Source of the DNA: Fragilariopsis cylindrus CCMP1102
Lineage: Eukaryota; Bacillariophyta; Bacillariophyceae; Bacillariales; Bacillariaceae
Length of the DNA: 64,000 nt
NCBI GenBank assembly: GCA_900095095.1
Contig: FMBT01000308.1
Span: 124,001-188,000, forward strand
Reading direction: 5' to 3'
Shown in pieces: positions 34,112 through 44,854 of this stretch (the first letter of the stretch is position 1; every line of letters begins with the position of its first letter). Below the pieces are notes generated by a model. That model did no database searches and was not told where the DNA came from. It saw only the letters and a program-made list of their open reading frames with translations. A program made the translations under genes and the position numbers.

Positions 34112-34698
34112 TCATTCAATCAAGATCTCCTGAAAATCGTCATCCTCGTCAAGAGATTCATCGAAAAGCGACGAAGAAAACTCACCATTCAATCTAGAAG
34201 TCAAACAAGAGTTTCTACTCAAAGCAGAACTTTTGATGAAAGAATCTCTACTAGATACAAGTTTGTTGGAAGGAATATCTGTTAGTGAGATTCTAAGCTT
34301 GGACTTGATAACCTTACTTAAAAAGGAGTTATTGTCTGTGATCAATAATGGAATTGTAGAACCCACCACATGATTGGATTCGGTCGTCGGTTGATCCCCC
34401 ATATTGTTGTTATTCGCTGCTATATTCTTGGCCTTATTCTTCTCCTTCATTAGTTTCCGCCTACGCTGATCTTGTAACAGAGAAGCAGCAGCAGCAGCAT
34501 ATCATTTTTTTTCTTGCCTCGTTTTATTCTTCTGCTGCACCATCGCCTGTCGGTCAAATTCGTCTCTAATGGTCGCTGTATAGTCGCTTCGTGAGCTTCC
34601 CGATGTTTGTTTTCTTCATTCATCTGGTAGCAACAGCAAACTCCATTGACCATTGCGTTGGCTGCCAAGTTCACTGCGCACAGAACATCCATGACCAT
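34112..34698 (-). CDS. Small unknown protein (frame broken at least twice)
   Basis: The N-terminal piece (ATG at 34698) reads MDVLCAVNLAANAMVNGVC, a hydrophobic segment, followed by a charged helical stretch. Near 34590 and near 34510 (an A8 run before an Ala/GCT repeat) the sense moves frame. It then continues SLLQDQRRRKLMKEKNKAKN into a Ser-rich C-terminus ending EDDDFQEILIE. The product would be about 195 residues. No family is recognised. The charged helix plus Ser-rich tail might suggest a kinase substrate or adaptor, but that is speculation. Confidence 0.45.
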
Positions 34699-35470
34699 TC
34701 TTCTTAGTCAATATTTCTCTACTCTACCTACCTAGCTAGCTATAATTACTGGCGTTGGTGTGTGTGGATGAATGTTATTTTGCCAGGTTCCGTTTTTATA
34801 TGAAAACGACGAGAATGTGATTTTAGATCATGATGTGATTTTAACGGAACCGCAGCAGGTATGCAACGAGGAGGCGAAGTTTACCTCACGAATACGACGA
34901 CATGGTGGAGTGAATAGATCCTCGAATGCAACGGCCTTGGAATAAGAAAAACTTAAGAGGTGTTGTGGCGTTGAACGAAGGTATGAAGTTCACTAAGGTG
35001 TGCGTCGGTTCCAAGACTTGGTCGACGCACATGGTGTAATCTATGCTATCTTCCCCCTTTATGAGAAGTGTGCATATTGGCATACTGTAAATTTCTGATG
35101 AAGACAAATGAATGAAACCGTTGCATTGTTGGGCCTCATAGTTTTTATTTTTGACTTCTTTCGACGATGGGTATACCGGAAGCGTTATTAGTTAGTAGTG
35201 GAGCGTTTTGTCGTTTGAAGGATTGCAATTTGAAATTTGAAGGCGTCGCAATGATCGCTTTTCGTCGCGTTTTGGCGCGCCTCCAACATGCACGTTTGAA
35301 TGAGTCGTGTCATAAACAACTTTTTTCTATTTCTTTTTGAAAATAATGAATGTGCACGCTAAATAATAGAGCTACAACAGTGTAGTAAAAACAACTATTC
35401 ATAAAGTCGAATAGAAACAGACTATTGGATAGTACAAAGTTCTCGTACTACTAATATTATGTTGTGTAAT
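34699..35470. other. Intergenic region, no gene seen
   Basis: Contains TAGCTAGCTA at about 34733. No supportable ORF. Confidence 0.5.
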
Positions 35471-38400
35471 CTAGACATCCGGTCGACAAAAGCCACATTC
35501 TTCGGGATATTCATCCACGGCAACTTGCCGACAGGCATCTACTTCTGTTTTGCTTAACACATCCATCAAGTATAGTATTCGATCACCACAGCTATGACCT
35601 CGAGCCATGTTATTTAAGATTTGACTGGTGCATTCTGTAGGATTAGAGCATGTCAACATCCAACAACGTCTTCGGTCGCACCTTCATCGAATATATTATT
35701 ATCGTTCGAACGGCTTTCTTCTTCTTCATCTTCGTCACCATCACCAGTATTGTAGTCGTCGTTTTCATTGTCGAATATTTCAATAGGAGGATCTTCTTCA
35801 TATGTTGGTTGAACCTCTTCGAATAGATTGTTATCGTTCGAACGGCTTTCTTCTTCTTCTTCGTCACCATCACCAGTATTGTAGTCCGCTTTCATTGTCG
35901 AATATTTCAATAGGAGGATCTTCTTCATCGTTTTTGGAAATTCCTCTCCATTGGACGTGGACGGAGAATTGCTATAGGACGCGTAGCTATGTACCACAAG
36001 GAATTACTCTTGGAGTGACCATTCCCTCCAGCATGGTCAAAAACAGAAGAAGGGAGATTCACAGTTGCTTCACAGCTTCTTGCACTCGACCGATTGTAGC
36101 TAAAATCGCATTTATCTGAACAGACCATCCCTCTGATATGCATGCCGCGTTACAAGATTCTGCAAGAGGTTGATAAATCTCTTCCGCCCATTGCATGTTA
36201 TCTCTCGCTTCCGATATCGGTGTTAACGGAAGAAGCTGTATTCCATAGATGAGATAAGGAGCGTTTCCAAACCACGTCGTAAACTGGACATACGTTTCCC
36301 ACAAAATACCAACAACACTCGCTGTGTAGAGTGCAGGAAATCTCTTTTCGGATTCATCAACATTTTGTCGAACCTGCCAGTACTTTTGTGTCGATCTTAT
36401 TTCAGTTGCGGTGAGAGTTAACCCGACGTTATGAATCATTTTAGCAACGGATGCCTTTTCGGTATCTCCAGTATCTTGGAAAATTGACATCATAACCTTT
36501 CCAAAGAGTGCAACAGATTCGTATGCAGCAATAGCCTCACTAGTAGATTCTTGATTCATGATATTATTAAACATAGGTTCTGTCAGGCCACTTGCCCAAG
36601 AATGACCTCTATACCAATCCTTGTTTCGAAAGGTTGGGAATGCAGTATCTTCGGCAGACGGGTTAGCATAATCTCGTACCAACAAGAGAACGTCATCGTA
36701 ATGATCAATCGCCCAAACTGTATCGAAATGAGCTAAAACAGCAGCGGCATATATATGATAGCCATAATGGAAATGATGATCATTATAAAATCCATTTCCG
36801 AAATTAAGACCTTGATCGGTAAATGCTGGACAGTCAGGAAACACATTAGTACATTGACCGCCATCGTACATACAACCACAACTGATTAGTCCTCCCCAAG
36901 CATTATCGTAGACAAAAGGCGATTGTGCATTTGTTTTGACCCAAACAGTTACCGTTTCTCGCAATTGATTCAACGCATCATCGATTTCATTGTTACTCGG
37001 CAATTCCAAGCCATCACACGCCTCCTCGTATTCGCGGTTGTTGCTAATATCTTCACACAAGTCCTTCAATTCTTCAGTAATAAGTAAGATTCGTGCCAAT
37101 CGAGCAATAGTCTTACCAGAAAAATACGTATCAGCAGCACCTCTCTGAAAATTATCAGGTATTTGATACCGAATATCTTCTAATAGTGCTTCTGCTAGGA
37201 CGGGAACATACTTCGGATCGGGATGTCGAGGAGCTTGCAGTCCAACAGTCGGTAGATCTTCATACATATTCCAAACACTGCCCGTTGTCAAACAGACAGG
37301 ACCCAAAAGGGAAATGGTGCACAAATTTGGCATGACAGTATTGGTATCACCCGATAAGATTTCTTGATGATGAGGCAAGGCAAACATAATCATGTCATTG
37401 CCCGCATCGCTACCACTACCATCAACACTACTCCTGGAGATCATTTGATCGACACCATTAACGTTTCTGATATTCATAGATTGAGGATCCCAATTGAAGG
37501 ATATTCTGGCTTGATTCTTTTCTTCGTCAAAGGATTGAGTAACGGCTGTTGACTGTCCAGGATACACAGTTGCGTGGGCTCGTAGTTGGTTTGCATAGCT
37601 TTCACTGAAAACTTCGTCGTCATCGCCAGTACTGAAACTCGATACGATTACTGCCCCACGGACTACCAGTAATGGGTTCTCGTCGTAATCATCATCGTCC
37701 TTAAGGACTTGAAGGATGGTAGGACTCCCTTGTTCATATTACATTGTAGTTGGACAGGCCTTGAAAAGAAAACTAACCAACGTTGTCCACTATTATGAAA
37801 TGCAAGTTCTATTTCTCGTTCTACTGTAAATACCGGTTCTGATTGACAATCTACCGTTCGAGTACCATCAACGATGGGCAATTCAGATGTGTCTAACTCC
37901 CAATGCATTGTCGGTAATAGTCCCATGATGTTGCGGGTGGATCTGCCATGTTATAAATCATGGTAACGTATGGTGAACCACGAGTCAATGTAGATTTCAT
38001 ATATGAGCCCCAATGTAATGTAAGACCTAACTCGGTAGCTTCGTGGACTGAATATCCCTTATCCAGTAACAACGCCAGCTGCATTATTATTATTCTCCTG
38101 AATGGTGTCGGTCCTAGCTCCAGAGTCAACGCATACGGTTCATCGATTTGTAAAATAACTTGCGACGGCGTGGCATCGAGACGGGTCGAATGGGCACGCA
38201 GTCCAGGAAAGTCACCCGCCGCATCGAGAATGTAGGGGACAGTATATACACGATGGTTCTTCGTCGGATCCTGATCCACATCCAACCGTAACATGTTTTG
38301 GTACCAGCTATTGGTCGGAAGAGCTCTTCTTCCCTTACTTTGCTCTCTCAAAGGATCGAGACGAGCATTTGGAGAAGAACTCGTGGGACGATCGTATCCA

Positions 38401-38926
38401 TATCTTTCCAGATCTTGTACCGGATCCAGAACCGAAAAAGGAGGGAGAGGTTCGTCTTGTTAGGAAAGACACCAATATTTTGTGTTGGGAAATATCCGTT
38501 ACCGGCTCCACCACCTTCACCCCGTGATTGAACACCATCTCTGTCATCCTGAATGGAACTTGCAGCAGAGATCGACGAGGACTTACTCTGCATCTTTTTA
38601 TTGGATATAGTTGCCGATATTGCAACAATCAAGATAAACCCAAGAAGAACTACAGAGGTAACAATCAAATTAACCTTACGACGACGAGGGTCGATAATTT
38701 TTGAACATGCCGAGGATAGCTTGTTTTTCTTCTTCTTTTGCAAAGTTAGATGTTCTTCCAAGCCAGTCTCGATGGAATAATTTAAATTGATCTCCGGCCC
38801 ATCCTCCTGTGATTCGTCGGATTCAAGTGAAGAACCCGATGCTTCATCTTTGAATGGCTTTCCATAGAAGAATAGCGAAGAACTCTTCTCTTCCAGATGT
38901 TCGTCAATAGAAGTGTGGATAGCCAT
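35471..38926 (-). CDS. Membrane-anchored GH81 endo-1,3-beta-glucanase (several frame breaks)
   Basis: The N-terminus has an acidic cytosolic tail and one membrane helix (VNLIVTSVVLLGFILIVAI), a type II anchor. The GH81 domain follows: RALPTNSWYQNMLRLDVD near the start, then NDHHFHYGYHIYAAAVLAHFD, VRDYANPSAEDTAFP, and GHSWASGL before the acidic block NQESTSEAIAAYE. These are the signature regions of the family and carry the acidic catalytic residues. The domain ends near GGNGHSKSNSLWYIATRP. Two acidic repeats follow, then a C-terminal Cys-rich module (HSCGDRILYLMD...ECGFCRPDV). The family cleaves beta-1,3-glucan, here plausibly chrysolaminarin or callose. Frame changes occur near 38465, 37900, 37640, 36080, 35950 and 35660. 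The conserved blocks on both sides of each break argue for a formerly or actually continuous gene. Confidence 0.85.
35688..35927 (-). repeat. Two tandem copies of a ~110-base acidic-repeat unit
   Basis: Copies at about 35688-35800 and 35820-35927 are nearly identical. They encode DDYNTGDGDE, a Glu run, SRSNDNN and IEIFDNE-type units in the glucanase linker. The small length difference between them is a multiple-of-one-base indel that changes frame. Confidence 0.88.
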
Positions 38927-39528
38927 CTTGTGCTCGAAGATGTTTGATGTTTTTTATTTATTTAAATTTATGAAGGATGAATGTAGCAAGATAAGACGAT
39001 GTATTATACTGCTGCTTGATCCAAATAACTTTACTAAGGTACAGTAGATATCAGATACGATTGAGGCGTTGCCAGCCAACGGAAGATATTGATATCAATA
39101 CGATCCAATCATTTGCCGAGTGGTTCGATCTTGCATTAATAATCCGCTCAATTATGTTTTGTTGTTGTCTATAATTACAATAACTCCAATTTTTTAGAGA
39201 ATTATACCTCTTTGTCTTCTATCTTGCATAAAACCAAAGCTGAGCGGCGATATGGCGATGTGGAGATCGTGCTTTATTGTATTTCGAATTGAGAATACAC
39301 TTTTCAAGTACAACGGTACAATAAATGAGATACAGTACTGCCGTATGTTATGTAAGTACAGTGTACAGTATGTGATTATTTCTAAATGCAGGACTCAAAT
39401 AACGCCGCTTCCGCGTCTTTGTAGTACGTGAAAAATCAAAGGAAACAAAAATTTGAGACTCCGTCACAGGATTTTCAAGTCGTGTGTTTTATTAAGGCCA
39501 AAAATTGTAATTAAGGAAAAAAATAGAT
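38927..39528. other. Intergenic region up to the retrotransposon target site
   Basis: No gene seen. It ends at the ATTCT target-site copy (39529-39533). Confidence 0.5.
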
Positions 39529-39533
39529 ATTCT
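39529..39533 (+). other. Target-site duplication, left copy (ATTCT)
   Basis: ATTCT directly precedes the left LTR and recurs directly after the right LTR at 44850-44854. This is the five-base duplication expected from retroviral-type integration. Confidence 0.93.
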
Positions 39534-39783
39534 TGACCTAAACTAGTTAGTATTTTGGTTAAGTTGCTTATATTATATTGTGAGCATTCATGTTACTACA
39601 TGTTATTCTATAGAGTACGACGGTATGTTAAGACTCGCTTATTCAAGCTCGCTTAACCTTGCCTACTCTTAACGGATGGTTCCCTAACGGCTTAACGGTA
39701 ACCAGCGAGGTGAGGTGCTCGGTAGCCTACTGACATGCTAACTCCCTAGTGACGTCATCAGTCACTAGTGACCGTTTGCTACA
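39534..39783 (-). repeat. LTR (3' LTR relative to transcription)
   Basis: 250 bases, TG...CA, identical by eye to 44600-44849. Confidence 0.96.
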
Positions 39784-39825
39784 CTCTTCCACCAAGACTA
39801 AACTTCCATTGAAGTTGTCTTCATT

Positions 39826-42800
39826 TCAATCAATACCCTTGTATGGAGCAAACCATCTTGTTGACTGGGTATCTGTTACGGTTGGTGTTCGTTGTATCGT
39901 TATGGTTCCATTGGTATGAGTTGCTACAATTCGGAATGGTCCTGAAGATCTCTCTGACAGCTTTGACTTATTCCACACAATTTGCATCACTCTATCTCCC
40001 ACTCTAAAGTGGTGTTCAATTCTTCTTTTGTTTTGTTTGATCAAATTCTCATCAATCATTTGTTGACGTCCTGCTCGAATTGCTTCTAGGTTAGCTATCA
40101 AGGGTACATCCATAATCATATCCCGACCATACACCATTGCACCTGGTGTTGTCCCAATCGGTGCACTGACTGAACATCTCATTGCATGCATACATGTTGC
40201 TAATGCATTGTCCATCACTTGGTTGGCATCATTTTCATTCTGTGGAGGATTCGTATGTAATATTACTCGTAATATATCACCAATTGTATGATGCATTCTT
40301 TCGCAAATTGCATTCGATTGCGGGTTTCGAACTGCAGTACACACATCTGTGATTCCATACCTTGCGAGTACATCTACAAATTCCCATCCGACAAACTCTG
40401 TTCCATTATCATGAACACATCTGTTTGGTCGTGGGTATCGTGAAAGCCATGAGTTCTTGAACTGTTCTGCTACATGACCCATAGTTTTGTTTTGTATTCT
40501 GATTATTCGACGAGATTTGTTACAGGGTCAATACATGTTAATGCTTTGAATACACATATGTTTCCATTGACCACTATCTCCCACGGACCGATCAAGTCTA
40601 TACATACTTCATTCCATGGAGCTATGTTCGCATGTCGTGGAGGTAGTTTTCCATAACCTCGACCTTGCTGTTTATACATGTGGCAATTTTCTGGACATAC
40701 ATAATCTCTGCACAGTACAGATAATCTTTCTGCATGGAATCTTGCTTTGATAGTATTGTACACTTTTGTAAATCCACAATGTCCTAATATCATATGATAC
40801 CATCTTATCACATTTTGTATCAATGATTGTGGTATATATATTTTCCATTCATTTTGTAACACCATAGGATCAGCTCGATAGCATATCAATGGACGCCATT
40901 GATTATCTTAATTGGGTAATATGAGGTTGAGCTAATGATATTTGAACCACGCTGCATCTGCAGCTTGATGTTGTTGTATATTGTTTACAGTTGTTGGACA
41001 ATTCATTTCCTGTAAGGTAGGTAGATTCATGAATAGTTCTATCATTTCAATGTCTTCATTACGACATATGTTGGTAGTATTTGAGGATCTTTATCCTGTT
41101 CATCGTATGAAAAGAATACATCTTGTTCATCGTTGGTACTATTATCTTATTCCAATCAATAAGTTTTCCTTTTAACTCATTCTTCCCCGGCGAGGGTGCA
41201 TCCATTCGAGGCAGCCTTGAAAAAGCATCTGCAAGAACATTAACTTTCCTGGACATACTGTAAGTTAATGTCATATCTTCCAAAATAACTTCCATCTCAT
41301 TACACGGGTGGTGATAATGTGTGAAAGGTTAGATTTTTATGGTCTGTGAATACATTAAACGACCTCCATAAAATATCATGATATCCTTTACACACATTAC
41401 AATTGCAAGAAGTTCCTTCTCTGTTGTATTATAATTCTTCTGTGATTCAGTTATTTCTTACCCATATGCAATTGGTTTACCATTTTGTATAATTGCAGCT
41501 CCAAGTTGATAGTCACTTGCATCTGTATAATATCAAACGGCAGATTAGATCGGGTAAGTTGTCATGGCATCTGCAGCAATCATTGCTTTCATCGTATCGA
41601 ATGCTTTGATTGTCGTGGACCCCATACGAAGGGTACATCACCAGTTAGTTCATGTAAGGGTGCTAGTATATGTGACCGTCGTGGCCACATACTCTTGTAG
41701 AAAGTACTGCACCAATAACGATCTAACTTGTGTTTATCTGTTGGTTTACCCAATTTCAGAACTGCGTCTATTTTGTTTCGCATAGGAGTGATCCATCCGG
41801 AGTCATATAATGTCCTAGGAAGTGAGCTTCCTTCACTCCCCATTTACATTTTAACGGATTACATTTCATACCATTTGCCACTAGTCTTTCTAGACTGTAT
41901 CTACAATACTGAAGTGGTCGTCAAACGTTCCTTGGTCCATATACCAAGATCATCCATATATGCGTCTATATCTAGACCATGTAGGATTTTCTTTATCATA
42001 GATTGTGCAAAGTCCGGAGACACTTTGATCCCATTGGTACACGATTGTATTGATATTTACCAAATGGTGTGGTAATAGTACAGAGCTCCTTGCTCTCTTC
42101 ATCCATTTCAAAACAGTAGAACATCATAGAGAGATCAATCTTTGTAAATGACTGTAACCTCTTTGTTTTAACATGATGTCTTGTATCTTTGGTACCGGGT
42201 ACTGTGGACGTTCTAAGTGTTTATTCAATTCACGAAAATCACTCACCCATCTAACTGTATTGTTACTCTTTGGTATAATGAACGTTGGTGAAGCCCAGTT
42301 AGTCATACCACAGCGTCGTAGTACGCCGTCCTTTTGTAGATTCTCCAATTCGCGTTTGAAGACCTCCTGCCTTGTGTACGGTACAGGATATGGCTTTTTG
42401 TGAACTGGCTTTGTTCCTTGTTTAATTTGAAGATGAAGCTTCTCATGAGGGTAATAACCCAATTTTCCATCAAACAACTGTTTGTGCTTTTCTAACATTG
42501 CTTCAAATTTGATTCTTTCTTCACATGACATGTGATGTTGTTCGTCGGTACACTCTTTTGGAGTTACCTTCTTATACTTTCTTTCTAATATTGTTTTGCT
42601 TTCATAGAGTTCATCATCTTGATCATACTCTAAATTACGATACATCCTATTATCATAGTGATGTGGAGTTTTCATCGGTACCGTCCGATCAATCCATGTG
42701 ATTGTATTTGTTTGCCATGACATAGAAATGCCTGCTAATCTAAGGAAATCTCTTCCTAAGATGATGTCGTATTGACATGTTGGTGAATCAAATATTCTAC

Positions 42801-43344
42801 TTGATATATGATCTAACCTTCTTCCATTGCTAAATTCTGACAGTTTGACATTCTTCAAAGTGACTGATAATGACGTATCAAAAGAACCTGATGCTGTTGT
42901 CGTTATCTGTTTTCTTTCAGATCTACTCGGACAGGCTCCTGCCGGTAGTACTCTTCTATTCAATAGAGTTCCGCTGCTTCCACCATCCATTAGGACGACG
43001 AGCGGTCGATCACAATACTGTCCTTGTATTGTTTGACACGATAGCAATGTTATTGGTGCTAAATCTTTTTCATTATTCAAACCAGCTTCTACTGCTGCGT
43101 ATACTTCATTGTGGTTCATCCACTCATCTATACATAGTAGATTAGATTCGGTTTGATTCGTATTCAACGGATCGACTCTCGTCTCAAACAATGAGGAGCC
43201 TGTACGTACTGTACTTGTCGTATTGGACGACAGTAAATTCATTACTGTGCCTGCCTTCACATCAACATTATGCACTCCTTGTGCCTGCGTTCTGCAGCTG
43301 CTGTTTACATCACTTGATGCTGTGGGCGCTGCTGTAGCCTTATC
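39826..43344 (-). pseudogene. Retrotransposon pol: protease, RT, RNase H, integrase (frame broken)
   Basis: The frame continues directly from gag after one TGA. Protease: the active site reads LMDGGSSGTLLN near 42980. RT begins at KPYPVPYTRQEVFKRELENL; the palm motif YMDD lies near 41955. RNase H/connection remnants include SRKVNVLADAFSRLP near 41240. The integrase zinc region (HMILGHCGF...CPENC) is at 40700-40800 and its catalytic core has CIDLIGPW, then VHDNGTEFVG and NPQSNAICERMHHTIG (the D,D-35-E pattern). It ends at 39826 with APYKGID. Frame changes lie near 42140, 42030, 41910 and 41560-41000, and between the integrase pieces near 40500. It would need repair or corrected base calls to be functional. 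Confidence 0.88.
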
Positions 43345-44553
43345 TCAGCGTCTAGGATAATAGTGTCCATCGGAACACATATAGAATTCGGGCGCTGGTG
43401 CAATTGATGGTGGTTGACTTCCACCATGTTGTGCGTAGTAATGTGATTCAGATGGGCCAACTGATACATGCGACACTGGTGCTGGTGGTAAACTCGCACT
43501 CACTGGACTTCCATAGTATGGAGGTGGTGGTGCAGGATAGCCATTCGTATGATACGATTCATATCCTCCGCGTCCGCGGCCACGACCACCATCTCGTCCA
43601 CCACCTCTGCCTCTTCCGGCTCCTGCAGCTTTTCCAGCTGGGCTGTTGAAATTGGCTGGACATAATTTCCACAAGTGTTCTCCATCATGCTGTCGGCATC
43701 TTTCGTTGTCTCCACGACCTTGTCCGCGGCCTCGACCACGTCCACGACCACCTCTTCCTTGGTAGCCGCGTCCACGACCACCACCACTACCACGTCCTTG
43801 GTAGCCGGTCTTATCTTTGTTTTCTTTCTTCTTATGATTTTTCTTCCATTCTTTATCTGCATATTCTTTTTCCGAACTCATGTACTGCATCAACTTTTCT
43901 ACTGTAGCTTCTTGTGCTGTCACTTGAGTTCTATTCCAATTGATTTGCCATGCTTCTGGAAAGGACCTGAACAAAATCAACTTCTGTTCATCTTCTGTAA
44001 GATTATATCTGGATCCTTGTAACATAGTAGAAAACCTCATCAATTCTTCCATCCTGTCTTGATGTTCTGATACGGATGCCTTCATAGGCTTTCTGCATTC
44101 CTCCGACTTGAGGTATTCGATTAGATCTCCTTTCGAATCGGTACTGGTACAGTACAGTTTGATGAAATCATGTATTAGTGCTTGGAATCCCGACGCTTCA
44201 TTCACCACTTCCACTAATGCTCCTTGATCATTTTCTTGTTGCATCATGAGATCTACATATTTCTCGGGGCCTTTTGCTCTTAATCTCTTGAACTTTTCCG
44301 ATGGACCATGTCCTAAGATCTTCTTGAAGAATTCAATGTGTTGAGCTGTTGTAATAAGATTCAAAGAACTAACTGCCATTGCAAAGTCTTCAATCACATA
44401 CAATAACACTTCAATGCCTCCTTTATCAAAGGATGCACACTTTTCAAATCCATCGCTTCTTCCTTGAGGATTTACAGCCTTAAGCTTGTAGCGAATCAAG
44501 TCTTCCTTCTTGAAGCCTTCCGCATATTTGATTACTGATTGATTAGCGCTCAT
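43345..44553 (-). CDS. Retrotransposon Gag-like protein
   Basis: An intact 402-residue ORF starting 47 bases inside the 5' LTR boundary. Residues 1-240 are a helical capsid-like region (HIEFFKKILGHGPSEKFKRL, LTEDEQKLILFRSFPEAW). The C-terminal part is an Arg/Gly-rich nucleic-acid-binding region with many RGRG units around one short C-x-x-H...C segment (CRQHDGEHLWKLC) that resembles a degenerate zinc knuckle. It ends at a single TGA (43347-43345), after which pol continues in the same frame. This suggests Gag-Pol by stop-codon readthrough, or a point mutation in a former fused ORF. Confidence 0.88.
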   Translation of the reverse strand: MSANQSVIKYAEGFKKEDLIRYKLKAVNPQGRSDGFEKCASFDKGGIEVLLYVIEDFAMAVSSLNLITTAQHIEFFKKILGHGPSEKFKRLRAKGPEKYVDLMMQQENDQGALVEVVNEASGFQALIHDFIKLYCTSTDSKGDLIEYLKSEECRKPMKASVSEHQDRMEELMRFSTMLQGSRYNLTEDEQKLILFRSFPEAWQINWNRTQVTAQEATVEKLMQYMSSEKEYADKEWKKNHKKKENKDKTGYQGRGSGGGRGRGYQGRGGRGRGRGRGQGRGDNERCRQHDGEHLWKLCPANFNSPAGKAAGAGRGRGGGRDGGRGRGRGGYESYHTNGYPAPPPPYYGSPVSASLPPAPVSHVSVGPSESHYYAQHGGSQPPSIAPAPEFYMCSDGHYYPRR

Positions 44554-44599
44554 CGTTGTTGTTTTAACCTTTCTAGCCTGTAGAAGGTAGTAATTACTG

Positions 44600-44849
44600 T
44601 GACCTAAACTAGTTAGTATTTTGGTTAAGTTGCTTATATTATATTGTGAGCATTCATGTTACTACATGTTATTCTATAGAGTACGACGGTATGTTAAGAC
44701 TCGCTTATTCAAGCTCGCTTAACCTTGCCTACTCTTAACGGATGGTTCCCTAACGGCTTAACGGTAACCAGCGAGGTGAGGTGCTCGGTAGCCTACTGAC
44801 ATGCTAACTCCCTAGTGACGTCATCAGTCACTAGTGACCGTTTGCTACA
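44600..44849 (-). repeat. LTR (5' LTR relative to transcription)
   Basis: 250 bases, TG...CA, identical by eye to 39534-39783. It carries the promoter for the minus-strand element. Confidence 0.96.
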
Positions 44850-44854
44850 ATTCT
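44850..44854 (+). other. Target-site duplication, right copy (ATTCT)
   Basis: Pairs with 39529-39533. Confidence 0.93.

Larger units (their letters stand above)
39534..44849 (-). mobile_element. Full-length Ty3/gypsy-type LTR retrotransposon
   Basis: The element is 5,316 bases long, with 250-bp LTRs that are identical by eye, start TG and end CA, and are flanked by ATTCT duplications. Coding is on the minus strand in the order gag, protease, reverse transcriptase, RNase H, integrase, which defines the Ty3/gypsy (Metaviridae) layout. A purine-rich tract (GGTGGAAGAG) lies just inside the left LTR at about 39785-39798, the expected polypurine tract. A canonical TGG-starting primer-binding site is not seen directly inside the right LTR, so the primer may be non-canonical. 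LTR identity implies a very recent insertion, yet pol has frame breaks. Confidence 0.95.

Noticed and set aside
35653-35997. The 110-base duplicated unit as a CRISPR or satellite array.
   Set aside because: Only two copies, in coding sequence, encoding an acidic linker of the glucanase.
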